Source of the DNA: Sphingopyxis flava
GTDB lineage: Bacteria; Pseudomonadota; Alphaproteobacteria; Sphingomonadales; Sphingomonadaceae
Direction: 5' to 3'
Assembly: GCF_900168005.1 (NCBI RefSeq)
Contig: NZ_FUYP01000005.1
Span: 161,534 to 225,533 of the forward strand
DNA: 64,000 nt
The first letter of the stretch is position 1, and every line of letters starts with the position of its first letter. Positions 54,519 to 63,731 of the stretch are shown here, one piece after another. A program made the translations under genes and the position numbers. The notes beneath the pieces are model-generated. The model did no database searches and had not been told where the DNA came from. It worked only from the letters and a program-made list of their open reading frames with translations.

Positions 54519-54857
54519 ATGAGCCGGTTGACGAGCCGCTTTCTCGTCGACCTGCTCCTCCGCCGGGCCGCGGCCGACGGAGGATTCGCCGCCGTGCTCG
54601 CGGCGGGCGATGAGCGGGCCGGGGCTATTCTCGTTCTGTGCCGCGACCGCAGCGCCCCCGGACCGCTTCTTGAACGGCGCTTCGCGCCATCCGGCGGCTA
54701 TGTCTGGGACGCGGTGGGCCCCGAAGATCTCGCGGATTCGCAAGCCCAGTCCGCCTATGTCGAACGGCGCCGCAGCGCCGATCCCGACCTGTGGGTGATC
54801 GAACTGGATATCGCGGATGCGCCACGACTCGTCGCTGAATGGGGCGCACTCGCTTGA
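54519..54857 (+). CDS. DUF1491 family protein
   Basis: 112 residues: RLTSRFLVDLLLRRAAADGGFAAVL, AGAILVLCRDR, a W-containing region and the end LWVIELDIADAPRLVAEW match DUF1491, an alphaproteobacterial family of unknown function. It lies 21 bases after ptsN on the same strand, so it is probably co-transcribed. Confidence 0.82.
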   Translation: MSRLTSRFLVDLLLRRAAADGGFAAVLAAGDERAGAILVLCRDRSAPGPLLERRFAPSGGYVWDAVGPEDLADSQAQSAYVERRRSADPDLWVIELDIADAPRLVAEWGALA

Positions 54858-55051
54858 CATTGCTGCGCCGCACAATAGCTGGCGCGCACCTCAGTAACGC
54901 GTAGGTCGTCCCGCGGATTTTCGGGCTTTGCCCAGAATTTCCGGCTGAACGGTTCGGACACGCAGTCGGATGATGACCGCAGGCGGCATACAGAATAGCT
55001 CCCGCCTGTCTTGAAAGTTCCGGTCCATCAGCCGCCCTTTTGACGGACAAT

Positions 55052-55726
55052 ATGAGTCGCATTCTCAACGCCGCCAGCCTGGCTGCCGTGGGCATGACCG
55101 TGGTTCCCATGCTGCTGCTGGCCGAACCCGGTTTCGCAACCGGCCTGGGCGCGGACGCCAATACCCCCACCATCCTTCTTCCGGGCGCCGAGGCGTCCCC
55201 CACGGCCGAAGCGGCCGATCCGTCGACCCCGACCGAAATGCCTGTCGACGGGAACGCCGAGACCGACGAGCAGCTCGCACCCGGCAGCGATGCCGCGGAC
55301 AAGCCGGTTGCCGCCGCAACGCTTGCCGCGCTCGTCGATGCGACCCCGCCCCCCGCGACCATTGACCGCGAACTGCGGTGCCTTGCCGGAGCGGTCTATT
55401 TTGAATCGCGTGGCGAGTCGCTCGCCGGCCAGCTTGCGGTCGCGCGTGTGATCATCAATCGCGCCGAATCGGGCCGCTTCCCCGCGAGCTATTGCGGCGT
55501 TGTCCATCAGCGCAGCCAGTTCAGCTTCGTGCGTCAGGGCAGGATGCCGAAAATTCGTGAATCGAGCCGCCAGTGGCGCAATGCGCTTGCGATCGCGCAG
55601 ATCGCGCGCGACGACCGCTGGAAGACCCAGGCGCCCGGCGCGCTCTTCTTCCACGCGCGCTATGTCTCGCCCGGCTGGCGCAAGACGCGCGTCGCGCAGA
55701 TCGACAACCATATCTTCTATCGCTGA
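55052..55726 (+). CDS. SleB/CwlJ-type cell wall hydrolase
   Basis: 224 residues. An N-terminal hydrophobic signal (ILNAASLAAVGMTVVPMLLL), an acidic Pro/Ala linker, then a Hydrolase_2 domain: LAGAVYFESRGESLAGQLAVARVIINRAESG and CGVVHQRSQFSF, with GALFFHARYV near the end. The catalytic Glu is in FESRGE. It should cut peptidoglycan in the periplasm; alphaproteobacterial members are not tied to sporulation. ATG 55052 is preferred to TTG 55040. Confidence 0.88.
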   Translation: MSRILNAASLAAVGMTVVPMLLLAEPGFATGLGADANTPTILLPGAEASPTAEAADPSTPTEMPVDGNAETDEQLAPGSDAADKPVAAATLAALVDATPPPATIDRELRCLAGAVYFESRGESLAGQLAVARVIINRAESGRFPASYCGVVHQRSQFSFVRQGRMPKIRESSRQWRNALAIAQIARDDRWKTQAPGALFFHARYVSPGWRKTRVAQIDNHIFYR

Positions 55727-55844
55727 GCTGCCGGGGTGACGGTGCCCTGCCGGCCGGCGTACCGAGCCCAACCGGCGCGGCGCCGCCGAAGCAGCCGTTA
55801 GGCCGTTCATTGCCAAGCCAGCTTCTCTGGCGCATCATGCGGGC

Positions 55845-56477
55845 ATGATGCGTCATCTTCCTGCCGTTCTGCTCGGCACCGCCACTCTCGCTCTCGGAGC
55901 CTGCGCGACCCCCGTTCCTCCCGTCGAGGTCACGCGCTTCCATACTGCCGCGCCGGCGGGTTGGGCGCCGGGGACGCGCTATGTTGTCGACAGCGCGCCG
56001 CTCGCCGATCCGGCCGCCATGAGCCCCGGCAGCCAGCCGTCGCTCGAATGGAACAGCTATCGCCTCGCGGTAGAGCGCCAATTGCAGCTGCAGGGCCTCG
56101 TCGCTGCCGAAGGCGCGAGTGAGAGCACCGTCCCCATAAAGGTCCGCATCGGCTTTGAGCGCAGCGATCACGCGGCGCCGGGAAAACGCTCGCCTGTGTC
56201 GGTCGGCGTCGGCGGGTCTACCGGCAGCTACGGCTCGGGCGTCGGACTTGGCATCGGCTTCAACCTGGGGGGGGGACCGCGCCAGATGCAGGATCTGCAG
56301 CTGAGCGTACGGCTTGACGATGCTGCAACTGGCCGCGCTTTGTGGGAGGGTCGTGCGATCTCCTCGGTGCCGGTGAAGGCCCCGGCCGCGCAACCGTCGC
56401 TCGCCGCCGCGAAATTGGCCGAAGCCTTATTCAAGGACTTCCCCGGCGAATCCGGACGCACTATCACCGTACCATGA
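55845..56477 (+). CDS. DUF4136-like lipoprotein
   Basis: 210 residues. Lipobox LALGAC with Cys near 20. The domain has a long helix with [19 protein letters not shown], an RIGFERSD strand and a Gly-rich region with a homopolymer of nine G (56267-56275), then [21 protein letters not shown], as in DUF4136. Envelope location; function unknown. The stop overlaps the M14 gene (ATGA). Confidence 0.78.
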   Translation: MMRHLPAVLLGTATLALGACATPVPPVEVTRFHTAAPAGWAPGTRYVVDSAPLADPAAMSPGSQPSLEWNSYRLAVERQLQLQGLVAAEGASESTVPIKVRIGFERSDHAAPGKRSPVSVGVGGSTGSYGSGVGLGIGFNLGGGPRQMQDLQLSVRLDDAATGRALWEGRAISSVPVKAPAAQPSLAAAKLAEALFKDFPGESGRTITVP

Positions 56478-57583
56478 CAATCAGCATCAACGCCGCTTTC
56501 GATAGCGGCAACATCGTCGTGGAATCGGTCGACGGCACCGCCGCCCGCCTTTCGATCCGCAAGGACCGCGAATCCGACTTCTATCAATGGTTCCATTTTC
56601 GCGTGGCCTGCGCTGTGGGCGATGAACTTCAACTTGCCATCACAGGCCTTGCGGGCTCGGCCTATCCCGATGGCTGGCCGGGCTATGCTGCCTGCGCAAG
56701 CACCGACCGCGAAAACTGGTTCCGTCTCGACACCGAATATGCGGACGGCACGCTGACCATCCGGCATACCGCCGAAAGTCCCCTTTTGTGGGTCGCCTAT
56801 TTTGCGCCCTATTCGATGGAGCGACATCACGATCTCGTGGCCTCGGTCGCCGAATGCGAAGGCGTTACACATCGCTGTCTTGGCACCAGCCTTGAGGGTC
56901 AGCCGATTGACTGCCTCGAAATGGGCACGGGGCCGGTACAGGTCTGGCTCTATGCGCGCCAGCACCCCGGCGAGAGCATGGCAGAATGGTGGATGGAAGG
57001 CGCGCTCGAGAAGCTCGTCGACCCCGCCGATCCTCATGCGCGCTCGCTGCGGCAGAAGTGCCGGTTGCACATTGTCCCGAACATGAATCCCGATGGCTCG
57101 CGCCGCGGCCATCTGCGTACCAACTATGCCGGCGTGAACCTCAACCGCGAATGGCACGATCCGTCGGCCGAGCGCAGCCCGGAAGTGCTTTGCGTGCTAG
57201 GCGCGATGGACGAGACCGGGGTCGACTGGGCGATGGACGTCCACGGCGACGAAGCGATTCCTGCGGTCTTCCTCGCGGGATTCGAGGGAATTCCATCGCT
57301 CAAGGACGAGCAGATGTCCAAGTTTCTCGCCTTTCAGGCGGCCCTCGCCAGGAACAGTCCCGATTTCCAGATAGAGCTCGGTTATGAACAGTCGGCGCCT
57401 GGCCAGGCAAATTTGACGATGTCGACCACTCAGCTCGCTGAGCGCTTCGGAGCGGTGTCGATGACGCTCGAAATGCCCTTCAAGGATAATCGCGACCTGC
57501 CCGATCCTGTTGCGGGCTGGTCACCCGAACGCTCCAAATTGCTCGCGCACGCCTGCCTGCAGACGCTGGACCAGATGCTGTGA
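56474..57583 (+). CDS. M14-family metallocarboxypeptidase, cytosolic CCP-like
   Basis: 369 residues. An N-terminal beta domain (to about 130) is typical of AGBL/CCP-like bacterial members; the M14 zinc site is [13 protein letters not shown] with His and Glu, and the third ligand His is in DVHGDEA; the catalytic Glu is in [25 protein letters not shown] and GVNLNREWH are the substrate-binding parts. No signal peptide, so cytoplasmic. ATG within the ATGA overlap. Substrate unknown: peptidoglycan peptides or polyglutamate tails are possibilities. Confidence 0.9.
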   Translation: MTISINAAFDSGNIVVESVDGTAARLSIRKDRESDFYQWFHFRVACAVGDELQLAITGLAGSAYPDGWPGYAACASTDRENWFRLDTEYADGTLTIRHTAESPLLWVAYFAPYSMERHHDLVASVAECEGVTHRCLGTSLEGQPIDCLEMGTGPVQVWLYARQHPGESMAEWWMEGALEKLVDPADPHARSLRQKCRLHIVPNMNPDGSRRGHLRTNYAGVNLNREWHDPSAERSPEVLCVLGAMDETGVDWAMDVHGDEAIPAVFLAGFEGIPSLKDEQMSKFLAFQAALARNSPDFQIELGYEQSAPGQANLTMSTTQLAERFGAVSMTLEMPFKDNRDLPDPVAGWSPERSKLLAHACLQTLDQML

Positions 57584-58047
57584 GCGCTGCTTGGCGGATC
57601 GTCGAGGACGATCTGTCGGGCGCTGCGATCCGCGCGCTGCTCGAACGGCATTTCGCGGGGATGCTCGCAAATTCGCCTGCTGGAAGCTGCCACTTCCTCG
57701 ATTTCGAGGGGTTGAAGGCGCCGGGTGTCACCTTCTGGTCGATTCATCTCGACGCCGAGCTTGCGGGCTGCGGCGCGCTCAAGATGCTCGATGCGCGCCA
57801 CGGCGAGATCAAGTCGATGCGCACCGCCGATGGCTTCCTGCGCCGCGGCGTCGCAGCGCGGATGCTGGGCCATATCATGGCGGAGGCGAAAGCACGGGGG
57901 CTTGAGAGGCTGAGCCTCGAGACGGGCTCGGGCGCAGCATTCGAGCCGGCGCAAGCGCTCTATCGCCGTCACGGATTCGTTGAATGCGGGCCCTTTGGGG
58001 CCTATCGCCCCGACCCGTTCAGCCGCTTCATGACGCGGGCGCTCTAG
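57580..58047 (+). CDS. GNAT-family N-acetyltransferase
   Basis: 155 residues. Motif A reads [25 protein letters not shown], with [23 protein letters not shown] for motif B, typical of a GNAT subgroup that acts on small amines or amino acids. The GTG overlaps the M14 stop (GTGA), so it probably modifies something released by the peptidase. Substrate unknown. Confidence 0.85.
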   Translation: MSAAWRIVEDDLSGAAIRALLERHFAGMLANSPAGSCHFLDFEGLKAPGVTFWSIHLDAELAGCGALKMLDARHGEIKSMRTADGFLRRGVAARMLGHIMAEAKARGLERLSLETGSGAAFEPAQALYRRHGFVECGPFGAYRPDPFSRFMTRAL

Positions 58048-58114
58048 ATGGATAACGGGGCCCGGTCGCGAGACCGGACCCCGATCGTCGTCAGCTTGCC
58101 CGAATCGAGGCGCG

Positions 58115-58570
58115 TCAGGCGGCCTCCTTCTTGTCCTCAAGCACATGCTGCGTGCCGCCGATGGCGATCTTGTGCGGCTTCATCGCCTCCGGCACCTCGC
58201 GCACCAGGTCGATTGTCAGCAGCCCGTCGGCAAGGTCGGCGCGTTCGACGCGCACGAAATCGGCGAGCTGGAAGCGGCGCTCGAAGGCTCGCGTCGCGAT
58301 GCCGCTATAGAGCAGTTTGCGCTCTTCACCTTCCTTCGTCGCCGCCTTGCGGCCGCTGACGGTCAGCATGTTCTGCTGGGCCGTAATGTCGATCTCGTCG
58401 TTCTTGAAGCCTGCGACGGCGACCGTGATTCGGAAGTGGTCGTCGGCGATCTTCTCTATATCGAACGGGGGGTAATTGTCCGCCGAGCCCGTGTTCTCAA
58501 GAAAGTCGAACAAGCGGTCGAAGCCGACGGTGGAGCGGCGATAGGGGGTCCAGTCCAAACTGTTACGCAT
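58115..58570 (-). CDS. Hsp20-family small heat-shock protein
   Basis: 151 residues. The alpha-crystallin domain spans about 35-130 with NYPPFDIEKIADDHFRITVAVAG, DITAQQNMLTVSGRK, ERRFQLADFVRVERADLADGLLTIDL and the I-x-I-like IAIG tail. This holdase keeps unfolding proteins soluble. The upstream region has a candidate RpoH promoter and a ROSE thermometer (58571-58690), which fits heat control of alphaproteobacterial hsp20 genes. Confidence 0.93.
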   Translation of the reverse strand: MRNSLDWTPYRRSTVGFDRLFDFLENTGSADNYPPFDIEKIADDHFRITVAVAGFKNDEIDITAQQNMLTVSGRKAATKEGEERKLLYSGIATRAFERRFQLADFVRVERADLADGLLTIDLVREVPEAMKPHKIAIGGTQHVLEDKKEAA

Positions 58571-58610
58571 GGGTCATTCCTTCCTTCAAAAAGCGAAGTC
58601 ATGGGGCAGC
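58571..58610 (-). promoter_or_regulatory. Candidate ROSE-type RNA thermometer
   Basis: Directly before the ATG, the transcript reads UUCGCUU, UUUG, AAGGAA. This folds as a UUC-CUU/AAG-GAA stem with one unpaired G and holds UCGCU opposite AGGA, which is the ROSE rule U(U/C)GCU pairing with the Shine-Dalgarno. The stem would melt at heat-shock temperature. The longer ROSE stems further upstream were not modelled. Confidence 0.6.
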
Positions 58611-58661
58611 GGCACCGCGCCGCAGCCTCCTCCAGCCCCGTCGCGGCGGCTGGATGACACC

Positions 58662-58690
58662 AATCTGGTAACCGCCGAAACCATTTCAAG
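58662..58690 (-). promoter_or_regulatory. Candidate RpoH (sigma-32) promoter of hsp20
   Basis: On the minus strand CTTGAAA is followed after 15 bases by CCAGATT, close to the CTTGAAA / CCCCATNT heat-shock consensus. It is about 100 bases before the hsp20 ATG, leaving room for a structured 5' leader. Confidence 0.5.
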
Positions 58691-58759
58691 AGGGGTGTTG
58701 GCCTTCGGGAGAAAGCCTGGCTAAAGGGCGGCGAATCCCCTCCTGCCAAAGGACCGCTC

Positions 58760-59446
58760 ATGCCGCAGCTTATCCTCATCCGTCACGGCCAGTCGCAATG
58801 GAATCTTGAGAATCGCTTCACCGGCTGGTGGGACGTCGACGTCACCGAAAAGGGCGCCGCCGAGGCATGGGCGGCGGGCGAATTGATGAAGGCGAAGGGG
58901 ATCGCCCCGGCGACCTGCTTCACCTCGGTCCAGACGCGCGCGATCAAGACGCTGAACATCGCGCTTGAGGCGATGGGGCGGTTGTGGTTGCCCGTGACGA
59001 AGGACTGGCATCTCAACGAGCGTCACTATGGCGGTCTCACGGGCCTCGACAAGGCCGAGACCGCGGCGAAGCACGGCGACGAACAGGTGAAGATCTGGCG
59101 TCGCAGCTTCGATACGCCGCCGCCGCCGCTCGACGCGGGCTCGCCATATGACCTTGCTGGCGACCCGCGCTATGCGGGCATAGACATCCCCGCAACCGAA
59201 AGCCTGAAGGACACGATTGCCCGCGTCCTCCCTTATTATGAAAGCGCGATTGCGCCCGAACTGCGGGCGGGGAAAACGGTGCTGATCTCGGCGCACGGCA
59301 ACAGCTTGCGCGCGTTGGTCAAGCATCTCTCGGCTATTTCGGACGCCGACATCACGAGTCTCGAAATCCCGACGGGTCAACCGATCGTTTATGAGCTCCA
59401 CGACGATCTGACTTCGCGCGAGCGCTATTATCTGAACGAGCGATAA
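58760..59446 (+). CDS. gpmA: 2,3-bisphosphoglycerate-dependent phosphoglycerate mutase
   Basis: 228 residues. Phosphohistidine His9 in [12 protein letters not shown]; then [49 protein letters not shown] and the second His in [14 protein letters not shown]. It interconverts 3- and 2-phosphoglycerate. The stop is followed by a small hairpin (59467-59484) that may act as terminator. Confidence 0.96.
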   Translation: MPQLILIRHGQSQWNLENRFTGWWDVDVTEKGAAEAWAAGELMKAKGIAPATCFTSVQTRAIKTLNIALEAMGRLWLPVTKDWHLNERHYGGLTGLDKAETAAKHGDEQVKIWRRSFDTPPPPLDAGSPYDLAGDPRYAGIDIPATESLKDTIARVLPYYESAIAPELRAGKTVLISAHGNSLRALVKHLSAISDADITSLEIPTGQPIVYELHDDLTSRERYYLNER

Positions 59447-59466
59447 GACCCTATTTCCATCCTCCC

Positions 59467-59484
59467 CTTGCGCTCGGGCAAGGT
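59467..59484 (+). terminator. Weak hairpin terminator after gpmA
   Basis: CCTTGC/GCAAGG with a six-base loop and TTT after it. The short T-run makes it a weak intrinsic terminator. Confidence 0.35.
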
Positions 59485-59519
59485 TTCGACATGATGTCAG
59501 GAAATTATGGGGGGTTGAA

Positions 59520-61571
59520 TTGGGCAAAAGGGGTTGGATCGCGCTCGCGCTCGCGCTCGCGCTCGCAAATGAGGCAGAGGCCGAGGACGATCGGGTTAAG
59601 CGGGGACCCGCGCCGGAATGGGTGATTCCATCGGAGCTGATGCCCGTGCCTGAAGGGGTGAGCGGGACGCTTTTCGTCCGCCGCCAAGATATTCTGGCGC
59701 ATCTCGACGATGAGGGACAGGCGCATTATCTCGGCTACCGGATGCGGATTTTGCATCCCAATGCGCTCCAACTGGGCAATATCTCGATCGCCTGGAATCC
59801 CGCCTCGGGCCCACCCGTCGTACACGCGATCAACGTGCACCGCGACGGCGAGACGATCGACGTGCTCAAAAACGCATCCTTCGAGATTTTGCGCCGCGAG
59901 GATCAGCTCGAGGCGGCCATGCTCGACGGAGAGTTGACCGCTGTATTGCGTGTGCCCGACCTGCGCGTCGGCGACGAACTTGAAGTCGGCCTCACCACAC
60001 GAACGACCGACCCCACGCTCGTCAAGCAGGATTCGGGCCTGCTTGTTCTTCTTCCCAGTCCACAGCCTGGCCGTATCCGGATGGGCCTGAGCTGGGACGA
60101 GGGCCAGAAACCCGGCATCCAGATGACGTCCTATATGGCGGCGGCTGCACGGACCGGTGAGCGAGGCATTGATTTTCTTTTTGACAATCCGGAAACACTG
60201 GTCCCGCCGAAGGACGCGCCTGCGCGCTACCAGTGGCAACGTGTGGTCGAGTATAGCGATTTCCCGGATTGGGCGACCGTGTCGCGGCATTTTGCCCCGC
60301 TGTACGCCAAAGCGGCGCACATTCCGGAGGGGTCGCCGCTCAAGGCCGAGGCGCGCCGGATCGCCAACATGCATACGCGCCCGCTTGACCGGGCGGCCGC
60401 GGCGCTCAAGCTTGTTCAGCAGGATGTCCGCTATATCTACGTGGGACTGGGAAACGGTAATCTGACCCCCGCCGCCGCCGACGAAACCTGGAAGCGCCGC
60501 TATGGCGATTGCAAGGGCAAAACCGCACTCTTGCTGGGCCTTCTCGCCGAGCTCGGGATCGAGGCGGAAGCGGTCGTCGTCAACAATCAGGGAAATGATG
60601 ACGGTTTCGATGAGCGTCTGCCGAACCCGGGACTTTTCGATCATGTTCTCGTACGTGCGCAAATCGACGGTACGCCATATTGGCTGGACGGAACGATGCC
60701 GCCGGTGGCGACACCGTCGACCGATCCGGTCATCGATTATCGGTGGGTCCTGCCACTGACGGCGCGCGGCGGAACGCTCGAGAAGCGCGAATGGCGGCCG
60801 GCGGGCACGCCGGACGAGGTCACGCTATACGAGATCGACGCGCGAGCAGGCTTCGACCGGCCGGCGCGCGTGACGAACACCATCATCACCCGGGGCATCG
60901 CTGGTCTCCAACAGCAAGTGCAGATGTCGAGCCTCAGCGCCGACCAGTTGCTTGGGGTGCTACGCCGGGAAATGGTCGGCAGTACCTGGCAGACGGTGGA
61001 CGAAGCCGAATGGCATTATGATCAAAAGGCCCGGGCGAGCGTGTTGAAGATCGTGGGTAGCTGGGAGGTCGCCTGGGAAAGCGACGGTGGTGGGGCCCGG
61101 TCGCTGGCGCTGCCGGGCGGAGGCTTCAACCCGCCCGAGAAGCGGGTACGCCCGCCCGAACAGAATCAGGATCTGCCCTATTACAACGCTCCTGAATTTG
61201 ATTGCCGGGTTACGACGGTTCGCCTTCCCACCACCACCAATGCCGCCGATTGGACGTTCAAGTCCGGATTTGACACTCGGATCTTCGGGAAAAATTATTA
61301 TCGCGCATTCGACATTCGAGACGGGTCCATCCGCATGATTCGAGGTCTTCGCGTCGAGGAACGGGAAATCGATGCGGCCCGTGCGCGACGCGATAACGGA
61401 CGGATCGCCGGTTTCGACAACAGCAAGGGCTGGATCTTTTACGATCCGCTCGGTGGGGCTTCACCGAGCTCCGCGCGCAAGTTTGTGCCTGCCACTTACG
61501 ACTTGGATTGGACCGCCGACATCGTTTCCTGCCTGTCGCCGGCGACGATCAATCACGCAGAAGCTCGTTGA
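59520..61571 (+). CDS. DUF3857 plus transglutaminase-like domain protein, secreted
   Basis: 683 residues, TTG start with GGGGGG upstream. A short signal peptide built of an ALALALALA repeat is followed by a DUF3857 domain (about 40-250) and a transglutaminase-like core with the triad Cys in [21 protein letters not shown], His in LFDHVLVRA and Asp in YWLDGTM. The C-terminal part is beta-rich. Bacterial members are periplasmic and uncharacterised. The signal peptide is coded by a (GCGCTC)4 repeat. Its end overlaps dapD by 23 bases on the other strand. Confidence 0.83.
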   Translation: MGKRGWIALALALALANEAEAEDDRVKRGPAPEWVIPSELMPVPEGVSGTLFVRRQDILAHLDDEGQAHYLGYRMRILHPNALQLGNISIAWNPASGPPVVHAINVHRDGETIDVLKNASFEILRREDQLEAAMLDGELTAVLRVPDLRVGDELEVGLTTRTTDPTLVKQDSGLLVLLPSPQPGRIRMGLSWDEGQKPGIQMTSYMAAAARTGERGIDFLFDNPETLVPPKDAPARYQWQRVVEYSDFPDWATVSRHFAPLYAKAAHIPEGSPLKAEARRIANMHTRPLDRAAAALKLVQQDVRYIYVGLGNGNLTPAAADETWKRRYGDCKGKTALLLGLLAELGIEAEAVVVNNQGNDDGFDERLPNPGLFDHVLVRAQIDGTPYWLDGTMPPVATPSTDPVIDYRWVLPLTARGGTLEKREWRPAGTPDEVTLYEIDARAGFDRPARVTNTIITRGIAGLQQQVQMSSLSADQLLGVLRREMVGSTWQTVDEAEWHYDQKARASVLKIVGSWEVAWESDGGGARSLALPGGGFNPPEKRVRPPEQNQDLPYYNAPEFDCRVTTVRLPTTTNAADWTFKSGFDTRIFGKNYYRAFDIRDGSIRMIRGLRVEEREIDAARARRDNGRIAGFDNSKGWIFYDPLGGASPSSARKFVPATYDLDWTADIVSCLSPATINHAEAR

Positions 61572-62391
61572 TCGCCGTCTTGGTCCGGGTCTGCGCATCG
61601 ACGCGCTTCACGATCACCGCGCAATAGAGCGACGGTCCGGGCGTTCCGTCGGGGAGCGGCTTGCCAGGTAGTGAACCGGGAACGACGACGGCATAGGACG
61701 GGACTTCGCCGATGTAGACCTCGCCGGTCGCGCGGTCGACGATCTTGGTCGAGGCGCCGAGATAGACGCCCATTGACAGCACTGCGCCCTCGCGCACGAT
61801 CACGCCCTCGGCGACCTCGGCGCGCGCGCCGATGAAGGCGCCGTCCTCAATCACCACCGGGCCGGCCTGCAAGGGTTCAAGAACGCCGCCGATCCCGGCG
61901 CCGCCCGACAGGTGGACGTTTGCGCCGATCTGCGCGCAGCTGCCTACCGTTGCCCAGGTGTCGACCATCGTCCCATCGCCGACGCGGGCGCCAATGTTGA
62001 CGAAGCTCGGCATCAGCACCGCCCCCTTGCCGATATGCGCGCCGTGGCGAACGATCGCGCCCGGCACGGCGCGGAAGCCCGCGTCGCGAAAGCGATTCTC
62101 GCCCCATCCCGCAAATTTGGACGGCACCTTGTCCCACCAGGTCGCGCCGCCCGGCCCGCCCTCGATGATCGCCATGTCGTTGAGGCGGAAGGAGAGCAGC
62201 ACCGCCTTTTTCAGCCACTGGTTGACCTGCCATACGCCGGCGGCGTCACGTTCTGCCACGCGAAGGCTGCCGTCATCGAGTCCCGCGAGTGCCGCCGCAA
62301 CCGCTTCGCGCACCGGTCCCTGCGTCGTCACCTCCAGCGTGTCGCGGACCTCCCAAGCGGCTTCGATCGTCGTCTGCAGGTCACTCGTCAT
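61549..62391 (-). CDS. dapD: Tetrahydrodipicolinate N-succinyltransferase
   Basis: 280 residues. A left-handed beta-helix of hexapeptide repeats is clear in [56 protein letters not shown] and [19 protein letters not shown]; the C-terminal VVPGSLPGK and [16 protein letters not shown] are DapD-specific. It acts in the succinyl branch of diaminopimelate/lysine synthesis. ATG 62391 overlaps the HAD gene stop (ATGA); TTG 62403 is less likely. Confidence 0.95.
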   Translation of the reverse strand: MTSDLQTTIEAAWEVRDTLEVTTQGPVREAVAAALAGLDDGSLRVAERDAAGVWQVNQWLKKAVLLSFRLNDMAIIEGGPGGATWWDKVPSKFAGWGENRFRDAGFRAVPGAIVRHGAHIGKGAVLMPSFVNIGARVGDGTMVDTWATVGSCAQIGANVHLSGGAGIGGVLEPLQAGPVVIEDGAFIGARAEVAEGVIVREGAVLSMGVYLGASTKIVDRATGEVYIGEVPSYAVVVPGSLPGKPLPDGTPGPSLYCAVIVKRVDAQTRTKTAINELLRD

Positions 62392-63065
62392 GAAAATTCC
62401 CAAGGTAAAGGCAAACTGTCGAGCCAGTCGGCGATGTCGTTGACGTGAAAGTCGACATGCTCCGGCCGGTGATCGCGATGGCCGCTTTCGCTACCATTGT
62501 CCAGCCACACCGTGGTCATTCCCAGGGCTTTCGCCGGGGAGAGATTGCGCGCCATATCTTCGACGAACAGGCTCTTCGCAGGGTCTATGCCGAGATGCCC
62601 GACCATCGCCGCATAGGCCGAGGCCTCCGGTTTGGGGGTATAGGCTGTCACGCGGATGTCGCAGATCCCGTCAAACAGGTCGGCGATTCCACGTGCATCG
62701 AGCACCCGCGCGGCATAGTCGGCATCGGCATTGGTGTAGATATACCGCCGCCCCGGCAAGCGTTCGAGCCCTGCGCGCAGGCGCGCATCGGGTGCGATGC
62801 GATCGAGCGCAATCGCATGGACGTCGGCAAGGAAATGCTCGGGATCAACGCCGTGATGGCGCATCAGCCCCGCCATCGTTGTGCCATGATCGTGGAAATA
62901 GCCCTTCTGTACCCGTCGAGCCTCCTGGGCATCGCAGCCCAGAAGTCGCATGATGAAGGCGCCCATACGATCGTCGATCAGGTCGAACAGCTTCGCTGAC
63001 GGCGGATAGAGCGTATTGTCGAGATCAAAGATCCAGCTGTCGATATGGTCGATGCGGCGAAACAT
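62388..63065 (-). CDS. HAD-family pyrimidine 5'-nucleotidase
   Basis: 225 residues. HAD motif [14 protein letters not shown], motif [12 protein letters not shown], motif III with KPEASAY and motif [25 protein letters not shown]. The DLDNTLYP form and the cap residues match alphaproteobacterial pyrimidine 5'-nucleotidases (SDT1-like). ATG 63065 is the family start. It overlaps dapD, and both are read from the left-pointing run that starts near 63100. Confidence 0.88.
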   Translation of the reverse strand: MFRRIDHIDSWIFDLDNTLYPPSAKLFDLIDDRMGAFIMRLLGCDAQEARRVQKGYFHDHGTTMAGLMRHHGVDPEHFLADVHAIALDRIAPDARLRAGLERLPGRRYIYTNADADYAARVLDARGIADLFDGICDIRVTAYTPKPEASAYAAMVGHLGIDPAKSLFVEDMARNLSPAKALGMTTVWLDNGSESGHRDHRPEHVDFHVNDIADWLDSLPLPWEFS

Positions 63066-63104
63066 GGCACGCCGCTTAGAAGCTCGGGTCAGCGGCGGCA
63101 AGCA

Positions 63105-63608
63105 TCAGCCGCTTAGCGCCTCGCGCAGCCGCATCCATTGAGCGAGTTTGGCCTCGAAGCCGATTGTGTGCGCAGCGCTGCTCGAGGGGAGGTCGACCAG
63201 GGTGATGGAGCCGGCGGCGGTAGCCAATTGGCGTCGTCCGATCGCTGCGGCCTTGCCGCCGTTAAAGGCAATCATGCAAAGGTCTGGCAGTGTTTGGATC
63301 AGCTCCGAAAGATCGTGCGCTTCGGCATCGCGGATGTCGCCGTCGCTGCTCGTACGGCGCGCGGCGGTGCGGATCACGTCCCATAGACCGATCCGCGCCG
63401 CGGCGAGCTGGGCGAGACGCGCGTCGTAGGAAAGTGACGCGAGGGGGCGCCCGGTGACTGCGCCGAGAAGCCGCCAGAACTGGTTCGTCGGATGGGCATA
63501 ATATTGCCGCGCAGCGAGCGAGCGGGCGCCGGGCAGGCTGCCGAGGATCAGCAGCCGGGCGCCGGATGCGACGTGCGGGGCGAAGCTGATGTGGCGGACG
63601 GAAGGCAT
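63105..63608 (-). CDS. DNA-deoxyinosine glycosylase, uracil-DNA-glycosylase superfamily
   Basis: 167 residues. HISFAPHVASGARLLILGSLPGARS, QYYAHPTNQFWRLL, ARIGLWDVIRTAARRTSSDGDI and CMIAFNGGKAA are the hallmarks of the small family-6 glycosylases that remove hypoxanthine from deaminated DNA. GAAGGGACA is just before ATG 63608; an in-frame extension to 63938 is the antisense of a transposase. It lies upstream of the HAD gene on the same strand. Confidence 0.88.
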   Translation of the reverse strand: MPSVRHISFAPHVASGARLLILGSLPGARSLAARQYYAHPTNQFWRLLGAVTGRPLASLSYDARLAQLAAARIGLWDVIRTAARRTSSDGDIRDAEAHDLSELIQTLPDLCMIAFNGGKAAAIGRRQLATAAGSITLVDLPSSSAAHTIGFEAKLAQWMRLREALSG

Positions 63609-63731
63609 TGTCCCTTCGCTATCGGGCGGACTCGTGCACCGCAAGCTCAGGGGAATCGCATTTGAAAAATATAGTAGCGCGATGAGTTGATATGGATTCT
63701 TTGGGTGTCCTTCATAGTAAGGAGGATATCC

